A stretch of 64,000 nt of DNA from Streptomyces hygroscopicus (GTDB taxonomy: Bacteria; Actinomycetota; Actinomycetes; Streptomycetales; Streptomycetaceae). This document shows, one piece after another, positions 8,299 to 17,107 of the stretch. The notes under the pieces are model-generated. The model was not told the DNA's origin and made no database searches. It saw only the letters and a program-made list of their open reading frames with translations. Within the stretch, counting starts at the first letter, position 1. Each line of letters begins with the position of its first letter. The DNA lies in contig CP018627.1 of assembly GCA_002021875.1 (NCBI GenBank), positions 4,588,001-4,652,000 of the forward strand. The letters run 5' to 3'. A program made the translations under genes and the position numbers.

Positions 8299-8673
8299 GT
8301 GCGGTACAAAGGTCCGCTTCCGAAGTGACTCACCGGCCGGTTCAACGCCTGGATGGTCGGGCTGCGGTCCTCTCCGCGGTGGGGGCGGAGGGTGAGTGGG
8401 CGGCTGACGGTGGTGACGTATACGGGGCGGCGGTCGGGGCGCAGTTTCAGTACGCCGGTCGCCTATCAGCGCGCCGCCGATGTCGTCACGATCACCGTGG
8501 CCATGCCCGAACGGAAGCTGTGGTGGCGCAACTTCACCGGAGAGGGCTGGCAGATAGCGCTGGATCTGGACGGGAGTGACCGGACCGGGCACGGGGTCGC
8601 CCGGGTCGATGGGAAGGGCCGCGTCACCATCACCGTGCGGCTCGACGAACCGCCCGCCGCGAACGGCCGCTGA
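8299..8673 (+). pseudogene. Nitroreductase (deazaflavin-dependent, Ddn-like) with in-frame stop
   Basis: A GTG at 8299 has a GGAGG at good spacing and opens MRYKGPLPK, then a TGA at 8326-8328 interrupts. The same frame continues LTGRFNAWMVGLRSSPRW and on into a normal Ddn/DUF385-like barrel (TVVTYTGRRSGRSFSTPV, WWRNF, WQIALDL). The only other in-frame start is the ATG at 8353, which has no ribosome binding site. So the gene has probably lost its original N terminus to a nonsense change, or now makes a shortened 106-aa protein. The family uses F420H2; an F420 reductase gene lies at 35.1 kb. A sequencing error is the alternative. Confidence 0.6.
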
Positions 8674-8756
8674 CGCCTACGGAATTGCCATGGCCCCTTC
8701 ACGCCGCGTGCGGAGCCGCTGAGTAGGATCGGCGGCCACACGGGGGAAGGGCGTAA

Positions 8757-9860
8757 ATGAAGAAGTTGTTGGGCGGCGCGCGCCGCCGGGCGGCTCTGGT
8801 CGGCGGCGCCGTCGCGGTGCTGGTGGCGGCCGGGGTCGGGACCTGGGCCACGGACACCTGGCCGTTCAATGGGAAGGACAGCTACTGCTGGGGTGCCTGG
8901 AAAGAGGACAGCGGGCCGGACTTTCTGAGCCGCGAGGCGCTGGACGAGGACAACGCGAGCCGTACGTCCAAGGAGTCCGCGCCGACACCACAACAGCCGC
9001 GCGGGCGGTGCACCGTGGCGCTCCACTCCGAGCGCTTCAGCAGCGATGGCGACAAGGTCGTCGAGAGGACCGAGGTCACGGTCACCTACGGCCCCGCTCC
9101 CGAGGACGCCGCGCGGCGCATGGAGTGGATCGGCGGATATCTCGGCGACCGGGCGATGCCGCTGCCCGACGGGCTGCCGGGCGCCACCGACGGCGGTCAT
9201 GCGCTGCTGGTGCTGCCCAAGGGGTGCGACACCCACGACGGGCGGCCGACCGCGGTGACGCTCGACTCGGCGGCGGAGAGCGTCTACAGCGACTCCACCA
9301 TGCCCGGCGACGCCGGGCTCGGCGGCTCCCCATCGGTGGCCCGGCTGCTCGTCGCGGTCGCCAACCACGCGATGGAGAAGGCGGGTTGCGCCCCGGCGAA
9401 GCCGCTCGCGGCCGTATCGCCGATGCCCACCCTGCCCGAGGAGGAGGAGTCCTTCTTCACCCGTGCCTGCCGGATCAGGGGCCTGGAGTTCGGCAAGGAG
9501 GCGGCCCGCGACCTGGAGTATCAGGTCGGCGCGGTCACCCGGGACCTCCAGTCCTGTTCGGTACGGACGGAGCGCGGTGAAGGCCGCTACTTCGACGCCC
9601 TGATGGTCGCCCAGCCCCGGCTCTCGGCGCTGTTCGACGGGGCCACCGGCAGCAAGGCGCCCGCACGCGGCTGGCGCGGTACGGGGGTCTTCGCCGACGG
9701 CTACAAGGTCGTACGGGCCGACTGCGCGGGGCGCCCGTTCACCGTGCTGATGCTCGCCCCGTCGCTGCACGAGACGACTCCGTACTTCGCCACCTTCGCC
9801 AACGCCGTGGCGCGACGCCTCGGTTGCGCACCCGTCGCACCTGGGGGATCCGACCGATGA
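8757..9860 (+). CDS. Exported/membrane-anchored conserved hypothetical protein
   Basis: 367 aa, not recognised as a named family. The N terminus is basic and then hydrophobic (residues 12-30), a membrane anchor or uncleaved signal. The rest is extracytoplasmic-looking with seven spaced cysteines; CWGAW follows the anchor closely. The stop overlaps the next start (ATGA at 9857). The next protein shares the same order of landmarks: CWGA, a mid-domain GC, NH-M-E-K-GC, and a C-terminal RxGC. The two are therefore paralogues from an old tandem duplication and likely act together at the cell surface. Function unknown. Confidence 0.8.
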   Translation: MKKLLGGARRRAALVGGAVAVLVAAGVGTWATDTWPFNGKDSYCWGAWKEDSGPDFLSREALDEDNASRTSKESAPTPQQPRGRCTVALHSERFSSDGDKVVERTEVTVTYGPAPEDAARRMEWIGGYLGDRAMPLPDGLPGATDGGHALLVLPKGCDTHDGRPTAVTLDSAAESVYSDSTMPGDAGLGGSPSVARLLVAVANHAMEKAGCAPAKPLAAVSPMPTLPEEEESFFTRACRIRGLEFGKEAARDLEYQVGAVTRDLQSCSVRTERGEGRYFDALMVAQPRLSALFDGATGSKAPARGWRGTGVFADGYKVVRADCAGRPFTVLMLAPSLHETTPYFATFANAVARRLGCAPVAPGGSDR

Positions 9861-11053
9861 GCGACTCCGAGAACGACAACAGCGACGAGAGCGGGACGAG
9901 CGACGAGCGCGTGCCCCTGCACGAGCGGCGCCGCCCCTGGTGGCACTGGCAGCGCCTGACCGGCAGTCGGCCGCGGCTGGCCGTGACCACGGGCGTCATC
10001 GGGGTCCTCGCCGGGGCGCTGCTCGGTGGCGCGGGCGTGGCCTGGCAGGCCGAGGCGGGTCCGTTCGCGGACGACCGGGCCTGCTGGGGCGCCTTCAGCC
10101 GGGACGATGCGGCGGCGCTGTTCGAAGGCAAAGTCGGCGGCAAAGCGGACGTCAAGAGCTCCGAGGTGCCCATCACCGGCGATCGCACCGGCGCCGAGGG
10201 CTCGTCCGGCCAATGCCTGCTGACCTCGGACGGCTCGCGGATCACCGTCCAGGCGCATCAGTTGGACACCCGGTTCGGCGGCGCGGGCGATCAGTGGGCC
10301 GATGAGTTCCTGTCCGCGCGGCTCACCCCGCTGGGCGGCGGACTGCTGGGCATGGCCTCGGACACCCGGGCCTGGCTCGCGGTGCCCGACGGCTGCATCG
10401 GCCGGCCGCGTGATGCGGACGTCACCGGCGGTCCGACCGTGATCGACCTGGCGACCGGCTGGACGATCTACGACGACGAGGTCAACACGGAGGCCCGCGA
10501 TCGACTCGCGCGTGCCGTGGTCAGGTTGGTCAACCACTACATGACCGAGAAGGGGTGCACGGGCACCATCGCCGATCCGATCGGCCGGATGCCGGAGCCG
10601 CCGCGGTTCCTGGACGAGAAGAAGGACGCCATGTGCGGCGTCAAGGGGCTGCCGCTCCCCCGCGGGTACGGGCGCGACTCGCTGGGCCGCACCCTGGTGA
10701 CCCGGGGCGCGGGGCCGGTGCGCACCTGCGACCGCCGGGTGCTCTTCCACCATCCCGAACTGCGGCTGATGACGGTGGAGGACCCCCGGCTGGCCATGCT
10801 CTACGCGCGGCTGTCCCGGGACGGCGCCAAGGAGCCGATCAAGGCCGGTGAGAACGACGGATACGGCTTCGTCCGCGACGACATGGGGATGTTCCAGGCC
10901 GAGTGCCAGACCGGCCCGGTCACCTTCCTGATCCGGGCGGACAGCGGCCGGAGCCGTGCCGAGATCCGTACGCTCCTCCCCCGCTTCGTCGCGGCGGAGG
11001 CGGACCGGATCGGCTGTGGCCCGCTGCACGTCACCCTGCCCTCGGACGGCTGA
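9857..11053 (+). CDS. Exported/membrane-anchored conserved hypothetical protein, paralogue of the previous gene
   Basis: 398 aa, start at the ATG overlapping the preceding stop. A 45-residue acidic then basic cytoplasmic tail (MSDSENDNSDESG, HERRRPWWHW) precedes one membrane segment (about residues 46-68). The outside domain begins with CWGAFSRDDA and has NHYMTEKGC, CQTGPVTFLIRAD and a closing RIGC block matching its upstream neighbour. Conserved cysteines suggest disulfides outside the membrane. No enzyme motif was seen. It forms a two-gene operon that ends at the hairpin near 11.16 kb. Confidence 0.8.
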   Translation: MSDSENDNSDESGTSDERVPLHERRRPWWHWQRLTGSRPRLAVTTGVIGVLAGALLGGAGVAWQAEAGPFADDRACWGAFSRDDAAALFEGKVGGKADVKSSEVPITGDRTGAEGSSGQCLLTSDGSRITVQAHQLDTRFGGAGDQWADEFLSARLTPLGGGLLGMASDTRAWLAVPDGCIGRPRDADVTGGPTVIDLATGWTIYDDEVNTEARDRLARAVVRLVNHYMTEKGCTGTIADPIGRMPEPPRFLDEKKDAMCGVKGLPLPRGYGRDSLGRTLVTRGAGPVRTCDRRVLFHHPELRLMTVEDPRLAMLYARLSRDGAKEPIKAGENDGYGFVRDDMGMFQAECQTGPVTFLIRADSGRSRAEIRTLLPRFVAAEADRIGCGPLHVTLPSDG

Positions 11054-11137
11054 CATCAGCCCGTCCGGCGGATCTCGACGCCTGCGGCGGGCTGCTCCGG
11101 CGGCTCCGCCCCGGACCCCCTGTACGCCCTTCGGGCG

Positions 11138-11189
11138 GGTCCTCAATCGCCGGACGGGCTGATTTCAGCCCGTCCGGCGATTGAGGACC
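11138..11189. terminator. Perfect 25-bp stem hairpin, bidirectional terminator
   Basis: 11138-11162 and 11165-11189 are exact reverse complements separated by TT. The hairpin lies between the convergent ends of the exported-protein operon and glnE. There is no U-tract, as is usual in Streptomyces. Its core CCGTCCGGCGATTGAGGAC is a sequence type that recurs at gene ends in this genus. Confidence 0.8.
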
Positions 11190-11230
11190 GGGGTCCGGGG
11201 CGGAGCCCCGGTTACGGCGCCGATCCTCGG

Positions 11231-14200
11231 TCAGCTCTCGTAGTCGTAGAAGAGCCGCTCCACCACCGCCCGCGCCCGGCGGGTGGTGCGGCGGTAGTCG
11301 TCCAGCATCTCGCCGACATGGCCGGGGCCGTAGCCCAGGTAGCGGCCCACGGCGGCCAGTTCGCGGACGTCCGTGGGGAAGGTGTCGCCTGCACGGCCGC
11401 GGACCAGCATGACGGCGTTGCGGACGCGGCTGGCGAGGACCCATGCCTCATCCAGGGTCTGGGCGTCCTCGGTGGAGATCAGCTCGGCGGCGTGGGCGGC
11501 GGCCAGGGCCTCGCGGGTGCGGGTGGTGCGCAGTCCGGGCTCGGCCCAGCCGTGCCGCATCTGGAGCAGCTGGACGGTCCACTCGACATCGCTGAGACCG
11601 CCCCGGCCCAGCTTGGCGTGGGTGGTGGGGTCGGCCCCGCGCGGCAGCCGCTCGGACTCCATCCGGGCCTTGAGCCGCCGGATCTCGCGGATCGCGTCCT
11701 CGCCCAGCCCCTCGGCCGGATACCGCAGCGGATCGATCAGCTCGATGAACCGCCGGCCGAGCCCGGGGTCGCCCGCCACCGGCTCGGCGCGCAGCAGCGC
11801 CTGGCTCTCCCACACCAGCGCCCAGCGGCGGTAGTAGGCGGCGTACGAGCCCAGCGTGCGCACCAGTGGCCCGGACTTGCCCTCGGGACGCAGATCGGCG
11901 TCGATGAGCAGGGGCGGGTCGGCGGTGGGGAGCTGGAGCAGCCGTCGCATCTCGTTGGCCACGGCGAAGGCGGCGCGGGCGGCCTCCTGTTCCTCGGCCC
12001 CCTCGCGCGGCTCGTGGACGAAGAGCACATCCGCGTCGGAGCCGTAGCTGAGCTCATGGCCGCCGAAGCGGCCGAGGCCGATGACGGCGAAGCGGGTCGG
12101 CAGCTCATCGCCCCAGGTGTCGCGGACGGCGGCGCGCAGGGCGCCGGCGAGGGTCGCGGCGTTCAGATCGGAGAGGGCGTCGCCGACCATGTCGATCAGC
12201 GCGGCGGCGTCCACGGGCGGTTCGGCGGCGGAGACGGCGGGGACGGCGGGCCGGGCCGGCATATGGGGTTCGGATTCCCGCAGCGCGCTGGGGACCTCGG
12301 GGGTCTTGCCCGGCGAGGCGGCGGGCGCCGTCACCGCCGGTCCCGTGGCCCGGCCCGGCGTCCGCTCGTCCGACAGCGGCCAGCTCACGGTCGGGCGCAC
12401 CTCGCCGTTGGCCAGCCGGGCGCTTTCGATGACGTCCGCGGCCGCCGTACGGAACATCTCGCGCCGCCGCACCCCGCGGGCCACCGCGACCGCCTGTTCG
12501 GCGCCGTCGGCGCGGCCGACGGCGGCCAGCACTTCCTGTTCCAGATGGGCCCGGCCGCGCGGGCGCAGCCCCTCCGGGTCGCCGAGCAGGGCGACCGCCT
12601 CGGGGGCGCGCAGCAGCAGATCGGGGGCGAGCCGCCCGGCGGAGAGCACCCGGGCCAGGTTCTCGGCGGCGGCGCCCTCGTCGCGCAGCAGCCGCAGATA
12701 CCAAGGGGTCTTGCCGAGCGCGTCCGAGACCTTGCGGAAGCCCAGCAGCCCGGCATCCGGGTCGGCGGAATCGGCGAACCAGCCCAGCAGCACAGGCAGC
12801 AACGTACGCTGAATCGCGGCTTTTCGGGTCACACCGGACGCCAGCGCCTCCAGATGGCGTAGCGCACCGGCCGGGTCCGCGTACCCCAGGGCCGTGAGGC
12901 GCTGACCGGCCGCCTTGGGGCTGAGCCGGATCTCGCCGGGCTGGAGCTGGGCGACGGCGTCCAGCAGCGGTCGGTAGAAGAGCTTCTCGTGCAGCCGCCG
13001 CACTTCGCGGGCGTGCCGCCGCCAGGCGGTGCCCAGTTCGGTCACCGGCTCGGTGCGGAACCCCAGCGACCGGCCGAGGCGGCGCTGATCAGCCTCGCCC
13101 TCGGGCATCAGATGGGTGCGGCGCAGCCGGTAGAGCTGGAGGCGGTGCTCCATGGTGCGCAGAAAGCGGTACGCGGCGTCGAGCGCGGCGGCGTCGGTGC
13201 GCCCCACATAGCCGCCCGCGGCCAGGGCCGCGAGCGCGTCCAGCGTCGTACCGCTGCGCAGCGACTCATCGGACCGCCCGTGCACCAACTGCAGTAGCTG
13301 GACCGCGAACTCGACGTCGCGCAGCCCCCCGGGGCCCAGCTTGAGCTCGCGGTCGACCTCGGCGACGGGGATGTTCTCGACCACCCGGCGGCGCATCTGC
13401 TGCACATCGGGGATGAAGTTCTCGCGCTCGACGGCCTGCCAGACCATCGGCGCGAGGGCGTCCACATACGCCTGGCCGAGCGCGGCGTCGCCCGCCATCG
13501 GACGGGCCTTCAGCAGCGCCTGGAACTCCCAGGTCTTGGCCCAGCGCTGGTAGTACGCCAGATGGCTGGAGAGGGTCCGCACCAGCGGGCCGTTGCGCCC
13601 CTCGGGGCGGAGGTTGGCGTCCACGGGCCAGATGGTGCCCTCGACGGTGACATCGGAGCAGACGCGCATCAGCCGGGAGGCGAGCCGGGTGGCGGCCCGC
13701 ACCGCCTCGTCCTCCTGGACCCCCTCGGCCGCCTCCGCCACGAAGATCACGTCCACATCGGAGACGTAATTGAGCTCGCGGCCGCCGCATTTGCCCATGC
13801 CGATCACGGCCAGCTTGCAGGCGGCGGCGTCCTGCGGCTGCTCCTCGGCCGCGATCTCCAGCGCGGCCCGCAGCGTCGCGGTCGCCAGGTCGGCCAGCTC
13901 CGCGGCCGTCTGGGTGATGTCGATGGTGCCGCACACATCGCGGGCCGCGATGGCCAGCAGCGCCCGGCGGTAGGCGACGCGCAGCGCGTCGGCCCGGGGC
14001 AGCCCCGCCCCGGGCGCGCCCCAGACCCCCTCGGCCAGGGCCCGCTCGAACTCGGGGGTGGCCGGATGCAGATCGGCCGACTCATACGTCACCAGGGCGT
14101 GCCAGTCCCCCGGATGGCGGGCGAGGTGGTCGCCCAGCGCCTCGGAGGCGCCGAGCACCCCGAGCAGCCGGTCGCGCAGCGGTTTGGCGGTGACGAGGGT

Positions 14201-14488
14201 GTCCAGCAGCGCCTGCCGCGAACCGGCCCGCTGCCCGCCGTTCTCCCCCGCGCCGTCCTTCCCCTTCGCCGCCTCCTCCTCGGGCAGCGCCTCGACGAGC
14301 CGTACGAGCCCGAGCAGCGCCAGATCCGGGTCGGCGGTCGCGCCGAGCGCCTCCAACAGCACCGAATCGCTGCGCACCGCGGCCAGCTCGGGCACGTCCA
14401 GCAGCCGCTGGGCGGCCGAGGCGTCGGTGAAACCGTGCCGCAGCAGCCGGGTGAAATTGCTGCTCCTGCGTCCCTGCGGTACGGACAT
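11231..14488 (-). CDS. glnE: Bifunctional glutamine synthetase adenylyltransferase/deadenylylase
   Basis: 1085 aa; the start at 14488 is chosen because GGAGG precedes it, 31 codons into the open frame. Two nucleotidyltransferase domains are evident. The first has GMGKCGGRELNYVSDVDV (about 230-247), the second GLGRFGGHELSYGSDADV (about 803-820), each followed by a helical bundle. By family knowledge the N-terminal half removes AMP from glutamine synthetase I and the C-terminal half adds it, in response to nitrogen status. A Pro/Ala-rich linker of about 60 residues joins the halves. A glnA2-type gene lies 0.8 kb upstream on the same strand, with one small gene between. Confidence 0.97.
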   Translation of the reverse strand: MSVPQGRRSSNFTRLLRHGFTDASAAQRLLDVPELAAVRSDSVLLEALGATADPDLALLGLVRLVEALPEEEAAKGKDGAGENGGQRAGSRQALLDTLVTAKPLRDRLLGVLGASEALGDHLARHPGDWHALVTYESADLHPATPEFERALAEGVWGAPGAGLPRADALRVAYRRALLAIAARDVCGTIDITQTAAELADLATATLRAALEIAAEEQPQDAAACKLAVIGMGKCGGRELNYVSDVDVIFVAEAAEGVQEDEAVRAATRLASRLMRVCSDVTVEGTIWPVDANLRPEGRNGPLVRTLSSHLAYYQRWAKTWEFQALLKARPMAGDAALGQAYVDALAPMVWQAVERENFIPDVQQMRRRVVENIPVAEVDRELKLGPGGLRDVEFAVQLLQLVHGRSDESLRSGTTLDALAALAAGGYVGRTDAAALDAAYRFLRTMEHRLQLYRLRRTHLMPEGEADQRRLGRSLGFRTEPVTELGTAWRRHAREVRRLHEKLFYRPLLDAVAQLQPGEIRLSPKAAGQRLTALGYADPAGALRHLEALASGVTRKAAIQRTLLPVLLGWFADSADPDAGLLGFRKVSDALGKTPWYLRLLRDEGAAAENLARVLSAGRLAPDLLLRAPEAVALLGDPEGLRPRGRAHLEQEVLAAVGRADGAEQAVAVARGVRRREMFRTAAADVIESARLANGEVRPTVSWPLSDERTPGRATGPAVTAPAASPGKTPEVPSALRESEPHMPARPAVPAVSAAEPPVDAAALIDMVGDALSDLNAATLAGALRAAVRDTWGDELPTRFAVIGLGRFGGHELSYGSDADVLFVHEPREGAEEQEAARAAFAVANEMRRLLQLPTADPPLLIDADLRPEGKSGPLVRTLGSYAAYYRRWALVWESQALLRAEPVAGDPGLGRRFIELIDPLRYPAEGLGEDAIREIRRLKARMESERLPRGADPTTHAKLGRGGLSDVEWTVQLLQMRHGWAEPGLRTTRTREALAAAHAAELISTEDAQTLDEAWVLASRVRNAVMLVRGRAGDTFPTDVRELAAVGRYLGYGPGHVGEMLDDYRRTTRRARAVVERLFYDYES

Positions 14489-14607
14489 CCCGCCGCCTCC
14501 CGTCCCTGGTCGACTCCGCGCCGTTCGACCACGCGCACACCGGTGATCAAAGGCGCCGCTGACGAGCCTAAGCGACCCCAAGGGCGAAGCGGCAGGTCCG
14601 AGCGGGG

Positions 14608-15234
14608 TCAGGCGACGACGAAACGGGCCCGCGGCTCACCGTGGAGACGGCCCGGCGGGAGCCTGCGGCCGTAGGCGACCAGGAGAAGGTCCTGGGCGGC
14701 GCCGGTCAGCTCGGCGCCGGTGCCATAGGACCAGTCGAGGTCGTCGGCGCGGAGCCGGACCCCGTCGAGGTCGGCCCCGAAGAACTTCAGGCTCTTGGGG
14801 CTGACCGTCCCCAGCAGGACGCGAAGCCGCTCCTCGGGGACCCGGCGGTCGATCCCGAGCGCGACGGTGATGTCCAGGCCGTGGATCACATCGTGGCCCA
14901 GCGCCGTCTCGATCCCGCCGACCGGCGGCTTCCAAGGGTGGTCGGCGTGGTCCCTGAGGAACGCGGCCAGTTCGCCGGTCGAGGCGGTGGCCGCGTCCTT
15001 ACGGGCGAGCCGGTCGGTCATCCGGTGAAGGCCGCCGCGCGCCTTGGTCAGCTCCCACAGCACCGCGGGCAGCGGATACCGGAACCCCATGGACATATGC
15101 GCCGCGACCTCCCGCACCCGCCACCCCGCACACAGGCTGGGCGCGTCCCACTGCTCGGCCGTCAGAGTGTCCAACAGGTCCGCCAGCTCCCGGCGTTCGG
15201 CCGCGATCGCTCTTCTGATGTCCACGAGATCCAT
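14608..15234 (-). CDS. DinB/maleylpyruvate isomerase-family protein
   Basis: 208 aa from the ATG at 15234 (an in-frame ATG at 15279 is possible; neither has a strong ribosome binding site). SLCAGWRVREVAAHM near residue 35 is the N-terminal signature of the mycothiol-dependent maleylpyruvate isomerase/DinB_2 group. HDVIHGLDI supplies the second His-containing helix. Such proteins use a metal bound by three His and often mycothiol, the low-molecular thiol of actinobacteria. The true reaction is unknown. It lies between glnE and the glutamine synthetase homologue on the same strand. Confidence 0.75.
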   Translation of the reverse strand: MDLVDIRRAIAAERRELADLLDTLTAEQWDAPSLCAGWRVREVAAHMSMGFRYPLPAVLWELTKARGGLHRMTDRLARKDAATASTGELAAFLRDHADHPWKPPVGGIETALGHDVIHGLDITVALGIDRRVPEERLRVLLGTVSPKSLKFFGADLDGVRLRADDLDWSYGTGAELTGAAQDLLLVAYGRRLPPGRLHGEPRARFVVA

Positions 15235-15321
15235 GAGCTCAAGGGTTTCGGCAGTGCTGCCATAAGTCCAAGAGCTCATGGTTCTCGCAACCAGAAGCGA
15301 CAGTTATCGGACGTGGGGAGA

Positions 15322-16683
15322 TCAGAGAACGGGCAGCATCTTCCGCAGCTCGAACGGGGTCACCTCGGAGCGGTACTCCTCCCACTCCTGCTTCTTGTTC
15401 CGGAGGAAGAAGTCGAAGACATGCTCCCCGAGCGTCTCCGCGACCAGTTCGCTGCGCTCCATCAGGTCGATCGCCTCGCCCAGGTTCTGCGGCAGGGGCT
15501 CGATGCCGAGGGAGCGGCGCTCGGCGTCGGAGAGGGCCCAGACGTCGTCGTCGGCGCCGGCCGGGAGTTCGTAGCCGCCCTCGATGCCCTTGAGCCCGGC
15601 CGCGAGCAGCACCGCGTAGGCCAGGTAGGGGTTGGCGCCGGTGTCCAGGGAGCGGACCTCGATGCGGGTGGAGCCGGTCTTGCCGGGCTTGTAGAGGGGG
15701 ACGCGGACGAGGGCGGAGCGGTTGTTGTGGCCCCAGCAGATGTAGGAGGGGGCCTCGCCGCCCGCGCCGGCGGTGCGCTTGGAGCCGCCCCAGATGCGCT
15801 TGTAGGAGTTGACCCACTGGTTGGTCACGGCGGAGATCTCCCCGGCGTGGCGGAGCAGCCCCGCGATGAAGGAGCGGCCCACCTTGGAGAGCTGGAACTC
15901 GGAGCCGGACTCGTAGAAGGCGTTGCGGTCGCCCTCGAAGAGGGAGAGGTGGGTGTGCATGCCCGAGCCGGGGAATTCGGAGAACGGCTTGGGCATGAAC
16001 GTGGCCTGTACGCCCTGCTCCAGCGCGACCTGCTTCATGACCAGGCGGAAGGTCATGATGTTGTCGGCGGTGGAGAGCGCGTCGGCGTAGCGCAGATCGA
16101 TCTCCTGCTGGCCGGGGGCGCCCTCGTGGTGGGAGAACTCGACCGAGATGCCCATCGATTCGAGCATGGTGATCGCCTGGCGGCGGAAGTCCATGCCGAT
16201 GTTCTGCGGGGTGTGGTCGAAGTAGCCGGAGGAGTCGGCGGGCACCGGGCGGGTGCCGTCCACCGGCTTCTGGTTGAGCAGGAAGAACTCGATCTCGGGA
16301 TGGGTGTAGAAGGTGAAGCCGAGATCGGAGGTCTTGGCGAGGATGCGCTTGAGGACGAAGCGGGGGTCCGCGAAGGACGGTGAGCCGTCCGGCATCAGGA
16401 TGTCGCAGAACATCCGGGCGGTCCCGGGGGCCTCGGCGCGCCAGGGCAGGATCTGGAACGTCCCGGGATCCGGCTTGGCGATCATGTCGGATTCGTAGAC
16501 ACGGGCGAAGCCCTCGATCGCGGAGCCGTCGAAGCCGATGCCTTCGTCGAAGGCGCCCTCGAGTTCGGCCGGCGCGACGGCCACGGACTTCAGGAAGCCG
16601 AGCACATCGGTGAACCAGAGCCGCACGAACCGGATGTCGCGCTCTTCGAGTGTGCGGAGCACGAACTCCTGCTGCTTATCCAT
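15322..16683 (-). CDS. glnA2: Glutamine synthetase homologue, GlnA2 type
   Basis: 453 aa. The GS fold is complete: FDGSAIEGF, HPEIEFF, PGQQEIDLRYADAL, PGSGMHTHLSLF, NSYKRIW, the ATP loop and IEVRSLDTGANPYLAYA. At the place of the adenylylated Tyr of GSI-beta enzymes (NLYDLPPEE type) this protein reads DDDVWAL, with Trp at residue 382, so it should not be controlled by GlnE although glnE is next door. Known Streptomyces GlnA2 has been described as acting on polyamines rather than ammonia, and that is a fair expectation here. AGGGG-type binding site before the ATG. Confidence 0.9.
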   Translation of the reverse strand: MDKQQEFVLRTLEERDIRFVRLWFTDVLGFLKSVAVAPAELEGAFDEGIGFDGSAIEGFARVYESDMIAKPDPGTFQILPWRAEAPGTARMFCDILMPDGSPSFADPRFVLKRILAKTSDLGFTFYTHPEIEFFLLNQKPVDGTRPVPADSSGYFDHTPQNIGMDFRRQAITMLESMGISVEFSHHEGAPGQQEIDLRYADALSTADNIMTFRLVMKQVALEQGVQATFMPKPFSEFPGSGMHTHLSLFEGDRNAFYESGSEFQLSKVGRSFIAGLLRHAGEISAVTNQWVNSYKRIWGGSKRTAGAGGEAPSYICWGHNNRSALVRVPLYKPGKTGSTRIEVRSLDTGANPYLAYAVLLAAGLKGIEGGYELPAGADDDVWALSDAERRSLGIEPLPQNLGEAIDLMERSELVAETLGEHVFDFFLRNKKQEWEEYRSEVTPFELRKMLPVL

Positions 16684-16890
16684 GGTCCCCTATCCTTGCA
16701 GGTCAAACGGCTCTTTTCGCGGGCGCGGGGCACCTTCCGCAGCCCAGTATCACGCGGTGGGATTACACGGAGGTTTCGTCCGGGCTCTCCGGTCTCCCCT
16801 CAGCTCACCACGATGTGTGCATCGTACTTTCACCCAGCCGGTCCCGGCCCCAGGCGTTCCGCGCCCACCGTGGCGCCTGCGGGAGCTCCA

Positions 16891-16905
16891 TACCCCTTGG
16901 GGGTA
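16891..16905. promoter_or_regulatory. Possible copper-repressor (CsoR-type) operator
   Basis: TACCCCTTGGGGGTA is a G/C-tract inverted repeat of the kind bound by CsoR copper repressors. It stands 200 bp upstream of a multicopper oxidase start. An 11-bp direct repeat (ACGGTCAGATG at 16931 and 16948) follows. The rest of the 16684-17107 gap shows no gene. Confidence 0.45.
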
Positions 16906-17107
16906 GGGTGCCGATTATCACGATGATCAAACGGTCAGATGATCTGAACGGTCAGATGGAGGCGGCGGTGCACCAGAGCCCCTCACCCCACAGCCGACCG
17001 CTGATGCGTCGCATAGAGCGGCGCGTCGGCCGCCCGCCCTTCCGGCGGGGCGGCGGACGCGCCGACCCTCACGCATCCGGCACACATCAGCATTGGGGTA
17101 CCGACTC

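Noticed and set aside
11829..14674. Long plus-strand open frames opposite glnE
   Set aside because: They are antisense shadows caused by high GC content; composition is Gly/Arg/Ala-rich without domains, while glnE on the minus strand is complete.
15322..16683. Housekeeping glutamine synthetase I (glnA)
   Set aside because: The adenylylation Tyr is replaced and the length and N terminus fit the GlnA2 type.
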